A program made the translations under genes and the position numbers. A stretch of 64,000 nucleotides of DNA from Areca catechu (lineage: Eukaryota > Streptophyta > Magnoliopsida > Arecales > Arecaceae), in contig CM038049.1 of NCBI GenBank assembly GCA_021397845.1, forward strand, positions 111,878,877 through 111,942,876. The letters are read 5' to 3'. Below the pieces are notes generated by a model. That model made no database searches and was not told the DNA's origin. It saw nothing but the letters and a program-made list of their open reading frames with translations. Positions within the stretch are counted from its first letter, which is position 1; the number at the start of each line of letters is the position of its first letter. Below, piece after piece: positions 54,027-64,000 of this stretch.

Positions 54027-54909
54027 TAATTCCTGTGGCCACATAAAAGTGTCAGCCCTAATAATTGTGATAATGATCCATGGTTTTGGTCATGGCTAAA
54101 ACCAAGTGATTAGGATTTTCTAATGTAAGGGATAAATGGAAAAGAAAAGCAGCAAGCTAGAAAACAAGCTAAACCTATCAAAGTTTTACATGAGTGAAGA
54201 TGTCATTACAGGGCCTTTCTTTGTCCACCTAACCATGGAACGCAGTATCACAGCCATGGTTGGTGCCGTATGTATATTGTATGGCAAATCAGGCTACTTC
54301 TATGCTCTCAATTGTACTATATTTTGCATGTAGATGCTTATGGTGTCTCTTTTAACTATTTTATCTAATGATAGAATCTCTTTTGCTAGTTCTAGGTGCA
54401 TATTCAATTAAGTGGGATCTTATACACGCAATCACAACACCCTTCTTTCTCAATGTTTTGTCTACTGGTTATCCCTATCCTTTCAGGATCACAATCTAGG
54501 ATCTCATCTAAAATAACTAGGTAGAAGTTGTTATTTAAGTTTCTTAGCCCTGTATATATATCCAAGATTTACTTAATATATAGCCAATGTAAGATTAAAT
54601 ACATGTCCATATAGATCCTAATATATACCAATATATTTAAATCTATTTGTAAACATCATGTTCTGTCCCTAATTAGTCCCAATAAACATGTGCCATAACA
54701 TCTCCTAGTCCATGTGAGCTATGGACTAATTATTGATTTGATACAATTTGTAATAATACAGAATCTCATCCAAGAAGACTCGTTAAAAAATATTATCTGG
54801 ATTATTTGATCCTGCATTACCGATGTTGAACTAAACATACCTATATGAAATTAAACACACCTATACGAACCCTCAAATTTAATGTGTAGGCTGCTGGTAT
54901 AACTCCCCC
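54027..54909. other. AT-rich intergenic DNA, no gene
   Basis: Only a short 65-codon ORF (54136-54333) without recognisable similarity. No repeat or RNA gene seen. Confidence 0.6.
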
Positions 54910-55661
54910 TGTTGGGATATGTCAGCCCAGGCACGGGCCGGCCGTCGATTTGACCGGCCGAAGACATTTCCTCCGAACCATGAGCATCAGATCCGGGTAT
55001 TCGGAGAAGGCCGAATAACCACGGGCAAACGAAAGCTCTTGACAAGTCCACGGCTCCAAAAGACCAAGTTCTCAGCCTGGACCAGAGTACAACCTTCGAA
55101 GACACGATCTTCGAATTACGCCGAAGACACGATCTTCAAATTACGCCGAAGACACAGTCTTTGGCCTACAACAAAGATCAAGTCCATGATCCGTGCCAAA
55201 GACACGACATCCGATCTGTTTCAAATCTCTACGAAACATGACAAGTAACGATTATCCTCGACTATCTCCGGCATGATCATGGCATGTGATTCCAGCGGCA
55301 GCGCCCCTGGCCTAGCCACCGGAACTGCCCTAATAACCACCCAGATCCCTGGTTAAGGGAAAGAAAATAACTCCCCTGTCGTAAGTGCTGGAGGGAAAAA
55401 GAAAACCGTAGGCGGGACAACTCCTTATAAATAACGGTAAGAGGGGACACTGGAGGTAAGGCACTTGATACCCTTGACAATATCAGAGCTTTTCCCTTTT
55501 CCATCTTCTCCATTCTGTGGCTAGAGCCTGCCACTAACTTAGGCATTGGAGTGTCCCCCACTGGAGCATCTCCGGCAAGGGATCTGTTTTGCAGGTGAAC
55601 TAGGGAGCGGTCCCGCGATCCAGTAGCTGCACCCGATCGGAAGAAGGGGTTCATGCTAACA
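54910..55661 (+). repeat. Tat element 2 5' LTR
   Basis: 752 bp. It contains a short tandem duplication of CGAATTACGCCGAAGACACG (about 55105-55150) that is single in the 3' LTR. The upstream part differs from Tat element 1; the last ~120 bp are similar. Confidence 0.92.
55426..55433 (+). promoter_or_regulatory. TATA box of Tat element 2 LTR
   Basis: TATAAATA in CTCCTTATAAATAACGG, also at 61385-61392 in the 3' LTR. Confidence 0.75.
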
Positions 55662-55685
55662 GATTGGCATGCCAGGTAGGGGGGC
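55662..55685 (+). other. Primer-binding region of Tat element 2
   Basis: GATTGGCATGCCAGGTAGGGG directly after the LTR, the counterpart of 41279. It contains the palindrome TGGCATGCCA. tRNA not assigned. Confidence 0.6.
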
Positions 55686-55746
55686 GAGAGTGCAAATCGC
55701 ATTGTTAAGCTCCCTCCATTGTTAAAGGGAAAGAAAGAAATCCTCA

Positions 55747-56808
55747 ATGGCAAGAGGAAAAGCTCAGATCGCCTAGACCAGCCAAAATCGTGCTCCATCT
55801 CACGAGGATGCACCCCATATGGAGAACGAAGTCCCACCTCTCACAATTGTCGTGAGGTAGTAGTAGCTTGAAACCCTCCTGAACCAGGTTTTCAACCTCA
55901 CGGCCATGGTTCAGGATTTCCATAACAGAACCTTCCAGGTGGCCCATCCGCCGGCCACCTCCGGACATAGTTCCAGGTCTTGGAGGAAGAGAGCCCCTCG
56001 CGAGGGGTCCACACACCTCTTCCTCCGCCCTCGGCCTTCTCTCGAAGGTCGAAGCTCAGAGGAGCCTAGGCCTATTGCTTCCCCGCAGAGAGGGAAAAGA
56101 CCTAGGCAGGCTTCTTCAACTTCTTCTGAAGACTCTACTCTTGTAGAGAAAGGGCCGAAGCAAGCTCTTCCTGATTATGACGGGAAGTTCAAAGCCATCG
56201 AATCAGAGATGGCAAAGATACGAGAGCAAAGGGGCCACGATGACTTGGCAGCATGTGATCTGCACCCACCCTTTACCGATCGCATCATGGCCGAAGTCAT
56301 CCCTCAGCATTTCAGGGTTCCCCAGATGGAGCCCTATGACGGCACCTCCGATCCTTTTGACCACTTGGGTAGTTTTAAAGCCCACATGATGATCCAGGGG
56401 GTCTCGGATGCGATGTACTGTCTCGCATTCCCAGCTACCCTAAAAAAAGTGACTCAGATGTGCTACTCGAGCATACGCCCAGGTACTATCGATTCCTTCT
56501 CCGAGTTAGAAAAATTATTTGTCTTGTATTTCAAGACTTGTCGCAAGACCCCCCAAAATACGGACACACTATTCCTCCTTCACCAGAATGAAGGAGAAAG
56601 CCTGCGAGACTACATCTCCAGGTTTAATGCAGCCACACTCGAGATCCCTGATCTCAATGAGCATGTGGCCATGTCAGCACTGAAGAAGGAACTTCGCACA
56701 TCCAGGCTCACCTTCTTCCTGGATAAGAAGTTCCCTAAAAGCTACATTGAGCTGCTTGCAAGGGCTCAGAAATATACTGATGCTGAAGAGCAGGCAGCAA
56801 ACCAATGA
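55747..56808 (+). pseudogene. Tat element 2 gag
   Basis: The ATG at 55747 (MARGKAQIA) is followed by a TAG and a pair of stops before a 300-codon open stretch from 55906. Pro/Ser/Arg-rich N-terminal region, then IAPQ-like charged linker, ALPDYDGKFKAIESEMAKIR, HFRVPQMEPYDGTSDPFDHL, FKAHMMIQGVSDAMYCLAF, TIDSFSELEKLFVLYFKTCR, NEGESLRDYISRFNAATLEI, KSYIELLARAQKYTDAEEQA. The capsid core is intact over about 190 residues and shows which residues are mutated in the copy at 41363. A stop at 56806 precedes the knuckle region. Confidence 0.92.
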
Positions 56809-57690
56809 TTGATCGAAGGAAAGCCCCCTTCAAAAAAGAAAAACAACATATGACAAGATCCCCTAACCTCCAGCAACAATAACTATACTGATCACCGAAG
56901 GAGTCCCCCCAAGCCCAGAGCATTGGGTGGAAGATTCAACTCCTACATCCCCCTCAACCTCCCTCGAGAAAAAATCCTCATGGAGATTGAGAAAGGAAAC
57001 TTTCTCCAGCGGCCTCATCCCATGAAGGCATCCTCTTCCATATGGAATAAGAACAAATACTGCCGATTCCACCGGGACCACGGCCATAACACTGAAGACT
57101 GCATCCAACTAAGAGATGCAATTGAGGATCTTATCAAAAGGGGGTATTTAGGGCGGTATATTGGTCACCAAGGATCTCGATTAGAAGTTGCTGTTCCCCA
57201 ACCAACTCCGGAAGAGGCCGAACTACCAAATCAAAGGCCTACCAATGGAGGTGTTGGGATGATACATCGACCTACCAGCTGGAGAAGGGATGAAGATGAT
57301 GTCCCGAAGCGACTCAAGGACAACAATGCCATTCTCTTCTTCGATGACGACCTTGCGGGAGTTCAGCTCTCGCACGACGACTCCATTGTAATCTCGGTCA
57401 TTGTGGCCAAATATGATGTGCAACTAGTCTTGGTTGATAATGGAAGTTCGACTGATGTCTTGATCTACAATACATTCTCTAAAATGTGTTTGCCTAGACA
57501 TCAACTGTGGAGATCTCCCATCCCACTCACTGGCTTTGGGGTAATCAGGTTGATGCCGAGGGAGAGATAGTACTACCTATTACTCTTGGCACCGAACCTC
57601 GACAAAAGACACTACCGATCAACTTCACGGTAGTCCAAACCCCCTCGGCCTACAACATTATTTTGGGATGGCCTGCCTTGAACAAGTTTT
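56809..57690 (+). pseudogene. Tat element 2 zinc knuckle and protease
   Basis: Open from 56923: NLPREKILMEIEKGNFLQRP, knuckle-like CRFHRDHGHNTEDCIQLRDA (57060-57120), then KRGYLGRYIGHQGS, an acidic DDDLAGVQLSHDDSIVISV, and the protease active site LVLVDNGSSTDVLIY near 57428-57470. A one-base deletion near 57541 relative to Tat element 1 shifts the frame. It continues as VDAEGEIVLPITLGTEPRQK and FTVVQTPSAYNIILGWPALN. Otherwise well preserved. Confidence 0.88.
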
Positions 57691-58915
57691 GGACCATGGT
57701 GTCTTCTTATTATCTCCTAGTGTGCTTCCCCACCAGGAATGGTGTTGGAGAAGTTAGAGGAGACCAGAGAGCGGCACGACAATGCCTGATGGTCCAGGAC
57801 AAGCATTCCAATGACCCTACATCTGGAGATTACCTGGACCCAAGAGACTCAACTACAGATTCTGGTGAGCCCATGGAGAGGACTGTTTCCGTACCCTTGA
57901 CCAAGGAAGACCCCACCAAGGTCATGCAAATCGGAGGCATGCTAGATGAAAAAACCAAGGCCGAGCTGATCTGCTTTCTCAAAGACAATGCTGATGTCTT
58001 CGCTTGGTTGGCTTCGGACATGCCAGGAATTTTCACTGAAGTGATCACTCATCGGCTGGAGGTCACTCCTGGATACAAGCCAGTCCGACAAAAGAAGAGG
58101 AGCTTTGCTCCAGAAAGGTAAAAAGCCATAGATGAAGAGGTGAACAAGCTCCTCAATGCAGGGTTCATCCGGGAAGCCCACTACCCCGATTGGTTGGCCA
58201 ACATGGTCATGGTGAAAAAAGCTAGTGGCAAGTGAAGAATCTGCATCGACTATACATATTTCAATAAAGCTTGCCCAAAGGATAGTTTCCCTCTCCCAAA
58301 GATCAACCAACTGGTTGACACCACCGCCGGCCACCGACTATTAAGTTTCATGGATGCTTTCTTCGGCTACAATCAGATTCGAATGGACCCCTAAGATGAA
58401 GAGAAGACAGCCTTTGTCACCGACAAAGGCTTATACTATTACAAAGTGATGCCATTTGGGCTCAAGAATGCTGGGGCAACATTCCAAAGGCTAATCAACA
58501 AGGTATTCAAAGAGCAGCTAAGGAGAAATCTAGAAGCCTATGTTGATGACATGATTGTCAAGAGCCTCTTTAAGGAAAGTCATATCCGAGACCTAGAAGA
58601 ATCATTCAGCGCCTTGCGACGTCATCGAATGAAGCTAAACCCCATGAAGTGTGCCTTCGGGGTCACTTCGGGCAAATTCCTGGGTTTTCTTGTAACCAAA
58701 CGAGGAATTGAAGTGAATCTTGAAAAGATTCAAGCTCTTAAGGACATGAGACACCTATCATGTAAGAAGGAGGTACAGCAATTAACTGGAAGGATCGCCT
58801 CCTTGAGCAGATTCATTTCTCGTTCGGCCGAGAAGTGTCTTCCCTTTTTCAAAGTACTTCGACAGTCTCGAGGTTTCAAATGGACCGAAGATTGCTGTAC
58901 TGCCTTTGAAGAATA
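57691..58915 (+). pseudogene. Tat element 2 reverse transcriptase
   Basis: Linker TRNGVGEVRGDQRAARQCL, DVFAWLASDMPGIFTEVITH, RQKKRSFAPER then a TAA. NAGFIREAHYPDWLANMVMV, CIDYTYFNKACPKDSFPLPK (with one TGA before), LSFMDAFFGYNQIRMDP (first catalytic D), another TAA. MPFGLKNAGATFQRLINKVF, EAYVDDMIVKS (YVDD, 58533-58565), MKCAFGVTSGKFLGFLVTKR and SCKKEVQQLTGRIASLSRFI. Motifs are complete; three or four stops interrupt it. Confidence 0.92.
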
Positions 58916-59800
58916 AAAGAAGTACTTGGAAACCCTGCCCCTACTTTCTAAACCTCAAGAGGGGGAGGTGCTTTACTTATACCTCTCCGCTTCGGACGAA
59001 GCTGTCAGTTTGGTCCTTGTCCGAAGGGAAGAGGACGGCTCTCACAAGCCGATCTACTACATCAGCAAAGTTCTGCATGATGCTAAAATAAGATACTCAA
59101 AGATGCAGAAGTTGATCTACTCTCTGGTAATTGCGGCAAAGCAACTACGGCATTACTTCCATGCCCACGCCATCGTGGTGCTGACGGATTAGCCTCTCAA
59201 GGCCATTCTCTGATCCCCTGATACCTCAGGAAGGATAGCCAAGTGGGCCATGAAACTAAGTGAGTTTGACATTAGTTTTCGGCCCCGATCGGCTATGAAG
59301 GCCCAGGCGCTTTTGAATTTCTTGGTTGAATGCACCTAGAGGACCGAAGACGAAGCATCTCCATCCGAAGAAGGAGATCCAAAGAGTACGGAGTCCGTCT
59401 GGGTGCTCCACATAGACGGAGCTTCCAATTCTGCTGGGTGTGGAGCCGATCTCATACTAGCCGAACCCAACAGCCACACGGTGGAGTATGCACTCCGATT
59501 CTCCTTCATAGCTTCAAATAATCAGGCCGAATACGAAGCCCTCCTTGTAGGACTTCGGATTGCCAAAAGTTTGGGGGTTCAAAGGCTTTAAGCTTTTTCA
59601 GACTCCCAGTTGATTGTAAATCAAGTTAAAGGAGACTACGAAGCTAGAGATCCCACAATGACACAATACCTAGGAAAGGTATGGATCTTGTCTTCGCAAT
59701 TGGAACACTTTGAAGTTATTCATGTTCCCCGTTCAGAGAATTCCCGAGCAGATGCGTTATCTCGACTTGCCACTATAGCCCTAGAATCACTCGATCGCAC
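58916..59800 (+). pseudogene. Tat element 2 RNase H plus archaeal-type RNase H
   Basis: First domain: LYLYLSASDEAVSLVLVRRE, KPIYYISKVLHDAKIRYSKM, AHAIVVLTD followed by a TAG. Second domain: VWVLHIDGASNSAGCGADLI (D-G-A-S-N intact, unlike Tat element 1), NNQAEYEALLVGLRIAKSLG, FSDSQLIVNQVKGDYEARDP, LEHFEVIHVPRSENSRADAL. The second RNase H is a Tat-lineage marker. Stops at about 59192, 59214, 59337 and 59588. Confidence 0.9.
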
Positions 59801-59869
59801 TTTCATTGAACATCTTGAGGCCCCAAGTATAGCTGAAGAAGCTAGGGAAGTGCATCAGATAGAAACTGA

Positions 59870-60760
59870 ACCAAGCTGGATGGATCCCATCGTCAAGTTT
59901 TTGAATGAGGGTGTGCTACCAGAGGATAAAGCCGAGGCCAAAAAGACCCGCTGGATGGCATCTCAATATGTCATCTTGGACGGGATCCTCTACAAAAGGT
60001 CATTCTCTCAGCCTCTACTGAAATGCCTGAGGCCATCAGATGCAGACTACGCCTTGAGGGAGGTCAATGAGGAGATATGTGGTGATCACTTGGGAGGCAG
60101 GTCCTTGGCTTATAAAATTATACGCCAAGGATATTATTGGCCCTCCATCCAGAAGGACTCGATCGACTTCATATGGAAATATGATTAGTGCCAAAGATAT
60201 GCCAACATTCAAAGGCAACCAGTGAGTCACCTGACCCAGCTGACAGCCCCCTGGCCTTTCGTCCAATCGGGAATGGATATTCTTGGCCCTTTTCCACCTA
60301 CACCGGGACAGAGAAAATTCCTCCTCGTAGCGATCGACTATTTCACAAAGTGGGTTGAGGCCGAACCACTAGGCCAAATCACGGAGGGCAAGGTTAAGAA
60401 TTTGTCAAAAATTCTATCATATTTCAGTTCGGGATCCCATATACCATAATTACTGATAACGGGAGGCAGTTCGATAATTCAAAGTTTAGAGACCTCTGCG
60501 CTTGGTACCACATACAACACAGGCTAACTTCTGTTGTCCATTTGCAGTCCAATGGAGAAGCCAAAGTAACGAATCGGATCATTTTTCATGGTCTGAAGAT
60601 AAGGTTGAATGCTGCCAAAGGATTGTGGGCCGAAGAGCTGACGTCCATTCTCTGGGCATATAGAACTACCCCAAGAACGGCCACTGGCGAGTCTCCGTTC
60701 AACCTAGCATACGGTATTGAAGCCGTTCTCCCTATTGAAGTCTCCCTCTAGTCTTTGAGA
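59870..60760 (+). pseudogene. Tat element 2 integrase, C-terminus deleted
   Basis: FLNEGVLPEDKAEAKKTRWM, ASQYVILDGILYKRSFSQPL, zinc module EEICGDHLGGRSLAYKIIRQ and a cysteine pair region CQRYAN, core GMDILGPFPPTPGQRKFLLV (first D), VAIDYFTKWVEAEPLGQITE, ITDNGRQFDN (second D, after a frameshift near 60400), QSNGEAKVTNRIIFHGLKIR (E), RTATGESPFNLAYGIEAVLP, EVSL then TAG. About 130 bp later the sequence joins truncated LTR at 60898, so the GPY-type C-terminal domain present in Tat element 1 (46584-46841) is lost. Confidence 0.9.
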
Positions 60761-60897
60761 ATCGATAGATATGAAGAGCCTGAAAACTCTGATCGTAGGA
60801 GGATCGATTTGGATCTGTTACCAAGCGCCAGGCTCCAAGCTTAACTGAAAATGGTGACATGCTAGCAAAAGATCGCCAAGTGGAACATAACTCCCCC

Positions 60898-61621
60898 AGG
60901 CACGGGCTGGCCGCTGATTTGATCAGCCGAAGACCACCGGCCGAAGACATTCCCTCCAAACCATGAGCATCAGGCCCGGGTATTCGGAGAAGGCCGAATA
61001 ACCACGGGCAAACGAAAGCTCTCGACAGGTCCACGGCTCCAGAAGACCAAGTCCTCAGCCTGGACCAGAGTACAACATCCAAAGACACGATCTTCGAATT
61101 ACGCCGAAGACACAGTTTTTGGCTTACGACAAGGATCAAGTCCATGATTCGCGCCAAAGACACGACATCCGATCTGTCTCAAATCTCTACGAAACATGAC
61201 AAGCAACGATTATTCTCGACTATCTCCGGCATGATCATGGTACGTGATTCCAGCGGCAGCGCCCCCGGCCTGGCCGCCGGAACCATCCCAATAACCACCC
61301 ACGATCCCTGATTAAGGGAAAAAAAATAACTCCCCCGTCGTAACTGCTGGAGGGAAAAAGAAAACCGTAGGCGGGACAACTCCTTATAAATAATGGTAAG
61401 AGAGGACACTGGAGGTAAGGCACTTGACATCCTTGACAATATCAAAGCTTTTCCCTTCTTCGTCTTCCCCATTCTGTGGCTAGAGCCCGCCACTGACTTA
61501 GGCATCGGAGTGTCCCCCGCTGGAGCATCTCCGGCAAGGGATCTATTTTGCAGGTGAACCAGGAAACGGTCTCGCGATCCAGTAGCTCCACCCGGTTGGA
61601 AGAAGGGGTTCGACGCCAACA
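60898..61621 (+). repeat. Tat element 2 3' LTR, 5'-truncated
   Basis: Begins inside the LTR at AGGCACGGGC, missing the first ~19 bases. It then matches 54929-55661 with substitutions and a 14-bp duplication near 60930. TATA box at 61385. Ends CGCCAACA at 61621. Confidence 0.92.
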
Positions 61622-62516
61622 CCTCCTATTAATTTTGTGGGTGGGCATGTTGTGTACAGACCTCAACCTATTTTATTCGGTTCTCACATCTGCTTTAGCG
61701 TTAATCCTTTTATACTGGTGCGGACTTTCAGTTTTTGGGTTCTGCCGTCTTATAGATTGAATTAGAGTATGTTTATCGACGTTTACAATGGTGGACTGTT
61801 CTACTATTTTTTTGCTTCTGGATGCAACGCTAGCTGTTCCTGAAAAAGCTTACGCTAGCAGTTCCTGAAAAAGCTTTCTCACGTTGGTTCAGGCATCATT
61901 GGTTGGATGGTTGATGTGGAACCTCACTTCCATGGTTTCTTCTATCTCCGGTTTCTTCTTTCTCTGGGCAATTGCTCTATCATCTGATTGAAGTGCTACG
62001 GTGCTGTGTGCTGACTTCTATCTCTGGGCAATTAGGCTGTTCAGTTTTGACTGTTTCAATCTCCAGGGTGCGTCTGTAGGATTTTTGTTTAAATAATGTT
62101 ATTTAAATATAATATTACCCAATTAAATAATTTTACCATTCTACCATTTTTTGGGCGACGTGGCTTTGTTTTTTTTCCTATATTCCCCAATTGGGTCAGC
62201 GGATGGGACGTGGCTTTGTTTTTTTGTGTTTTTCATTCTCCCCTTGGGTCAGCGGATGGCACGCATTAAAGCTGGAAACGTTCTTGTTAATTACTTTTTG
62301 TCCATGAATTAGAGATATATTTTTTTAGATGATTCGATTAAATTTTAAAATTTTTTGGACATATATGGCTGGATAATTCTTCAGTATCGTAGTAAGATTA
62401 AATTGACATATTCATAAATTGATGAGAAAGATATACAGAAAAATATGATCTGAATCTCGCCTAACGGACTGGGGACCAAAATATACTGGGATTTACCCCC
62501 TACCTTTTTATTTCAT
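61622..62516. other. Intergenic DNA with short tandem duplications, no gene
   Basis: Contains a 25-bp tandem duplication (61827-61851 and 61852-61876, ACGCTAGC-GTTCCTGAAAAAG) and a ~50-bp duplicated unit (62157-62206 and 62207-62259, GACGTGGCTTTG to GGGTCAGCGGATGG). No protein-like ORF. Confidence 0.6.
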
Positions 62517-64000
62517 AAAAAAAAAAAAAAAAAAAAAGAAGCTGAAAACACAAACCAGGTCTGCATCTCTAGCGAGAAGGTGCAGGTTGAACCTGCATCT
62601 TCTCATGCCTTAAACCGACTCCGTGGTCCCCTTTGAATGAAAAAAAAATAGCAAATGCACGGCAGAAAAAAAAAAAACAAGAGCCGGTCCCTCCATTTTT
62701 TGTCTCCAATCCAGTGATGATTTTAAAAATTTTATTCCATAATTTGATCATGGCCTTCGATCTTCCAGGTATATTTAATTTTTTTTAAATTTTTTTTTGG
62801 AATGATCTGGTTTTTTTTTAAAGAAAAAAATAATAGATATGATTGAAATTTTTAATTTTTTGAAATGATGAAGTAGCAGGTTATTACTGCCATTTAAAAT
62901 ATAATATTAATTTTTTTTAATATTAATCATGCTTTGTTTTTAGTATGATATGTTATTATTATTTTTTTTGTGTATGTTTGACAAGTTAGATCCTAATTAG
63001 TTGTTAATTTTTTTAGAAAAGTATTTGTATTAATGATTCGAAAAAAAAATTATATTTATGATCATGGTGCTAAGTAGATTTGAGATGGATTAGATTTGTT
63101 TAATATTAAATTTAAAATATGAAAAAAGATTTATAAATTTTTGTTGGTGTAAATAAGATAAAATAAAATTGTTAATACTTTATTTACAAGAAAAATAGTT
63201 AAAAAAATGTTAGATTGGTATACATCAAAATTTATAATAAATGGATAAATTAATTGTAAATAAAAAATAGTAGTAGTTGTAATTATTTGAATAAAAAAAA
63301 ATAATAATATCATTTTTAATTAAATAAGAATTTAGGATGGATTGTTAGGAAAATAATGAAAATTTTTAAAATAGGGTATGCATCAGAAAAAGTATTAGTA
63401 TTAAAATTTTTTTAAAAAAATATTTCTATAAAAAATATACTAGGATTTTTTAAAAAATAAATATTAATTAATGATAGATTATTCAATTAGTTTAGAAATA
63501 AATGGTAATCCTAAATTAGTTCATTATATATTAAAAGTTATATGTTGTTAAGAAATTTGGTATTAAATATAAAAATTAAAAATGATAAGATAATATAATT
63601 TAAAATATTGGATAATATTTATGAACAATGATAATTGTGATTATAAAAATAATGTTAGTGATAAAAAAATTCTAAGTTAATCAATTAGAAATAATTTCTT
63701 TTTTAGAATACGAATTGTGTTATAAGTTCTACTTAAATTAAAAATATTTATATTAAAAAATATAAGGGAACTTTAAAAAAAATAAAATTGTAAGAAATAA
63801 AATTTTTGGCTATGTTGTTAAGAAAATATAGGTTAATTAACATTAAATAATATAGGTGATAATTTATTAAAAAAATATTTTTTAAAGTAATAGAAAATAG
63901 ATATATACTTTTTAAAAATGTATTAGGAGTTTTAAGAAATATATATTAATCATTTAGAAATTACAAAATTAGTTGTAAAGTAAACATTAATCATAGTTTA
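62517..64000. other. Poly-A run and strongly AT-rich DNA, no gene
   Basis: A 22-base A run at 62517-62538, then from about 62700 the sequence is dominated by A and T with TTTTTTAAA and AATTTTTAAA runs. No ORF, TIR or LTR is visible. Low complexity may hide an old insertion. Confidence 0.6.

Larger units (their letters stand above)
54910..61621 (+). mobile_element. Tat-lineage Ty3-gypsy retrotransposon, deleted between integrase and 3' LTR
   Basis: 5' LTR 54910-55661 (752 bp, TGTTGGGATATG to GCTAACA) and 3' LTR 60898-61621, which lacks its first ~19 bases. Gag, knuckle/protease, RT, RNase H, archaeal-type RNase H and integrase are present, closely similar to Tat element 1. Integrase stops shortly after EVSL and the sequence jumps directly into the LTR, so the integrase C-terminus, spacer and antisense genes are gone. 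The flanks CCCCC (54905-54909) and CCTCC (61622-61626) may be a mutated target duplication. Coding frames are longer than in Tat element 1 but still interrupted. Confidence 0.92.

Noticed and set aside
62517..62538. Poly-A tail of a retroposed gene or LINE
   Set aside because: No coding or LINE-like sequence precedes the A run and no flanking duplication was found.
1..64000. An intact host gene, tRNA or rRNA
   Set aside because: Every recognisable coding segment belongs to a transposable element; no tRNA cloverleaf, rRNA segment or exon-intron host gene was recognised by eye.

Overview
This window is intergenic DNA from a flowering plant, made almost entirely of transposable elements. No intact host gene, tRNA, rRNA or CRISPR array is visible. 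The plant assignment rests on the element lineages: a Sirevirus-type copia element with an env-like ORF, Tat-lineage gypsy elements with a second (archaeal-type) RNase H and antisense ORFs, chromodomain gypsy elements, and CACTA, hAT and RTE-LINE remnants. A large monocot genome such as a palm would fit, but that is inference.

Layout. 1-1743: AT-rich DNA with a GC-richer block, a hAT transposase tail and an RTE-type LINE tail. 1744-39555: apparently one CACTA transposon (matching degenerate TIRs, 3-bp TSD ATT, palindromic subterminal repeats, tnp2 fragment) swollen to 37.8 kb by nested insertions. Within it, a solo Sirevirus LTR (1963-24207, TSD TAATG) is split by a copia element (3091-24184, TSD CAAAA). 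That element is itself split by two chromodomain gypsy elements: 9293-14566 on the minus strand (TSD ATGTA) and 17455-23931 on the plus strand (TSD CCTTT). Right of the solo LTR lie a palindrome array, a diverged copia LTR, the tnp2 fragment, a nearly complete minus-strand Sirevirus (26611-36128), AT-rich DNA with an interstitial telomere-like tract, and a GC-rich possible captured exon beside the right TIR.

40346-52629: a 12.3-kb Tat/Retand-like gypsy element with 933-bp LTRs, gag-pol with two RNase H domains, a ~90-bp tandem array, and two antisense coding units between pol and the 3' LTR. The longer unit has two readable introns. 52968-54026: a 1.06-kb foldback element. 54910-61621: a second, related Tat element without the antisense region. 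61622-64000: increasingly AT-rich DNA with short tandem duplications and no gene.

All coding regions carry stops or frameshifts, so this looks like silenced heterochromatin. The most interesting items are the spliced antisense gene and its TATA-bearing partner, the two chromodomain elements that both lack protease, RT, RNase H and the integrase core yet share an unknown ORF1 domain, and the TSD-supported nested stack.
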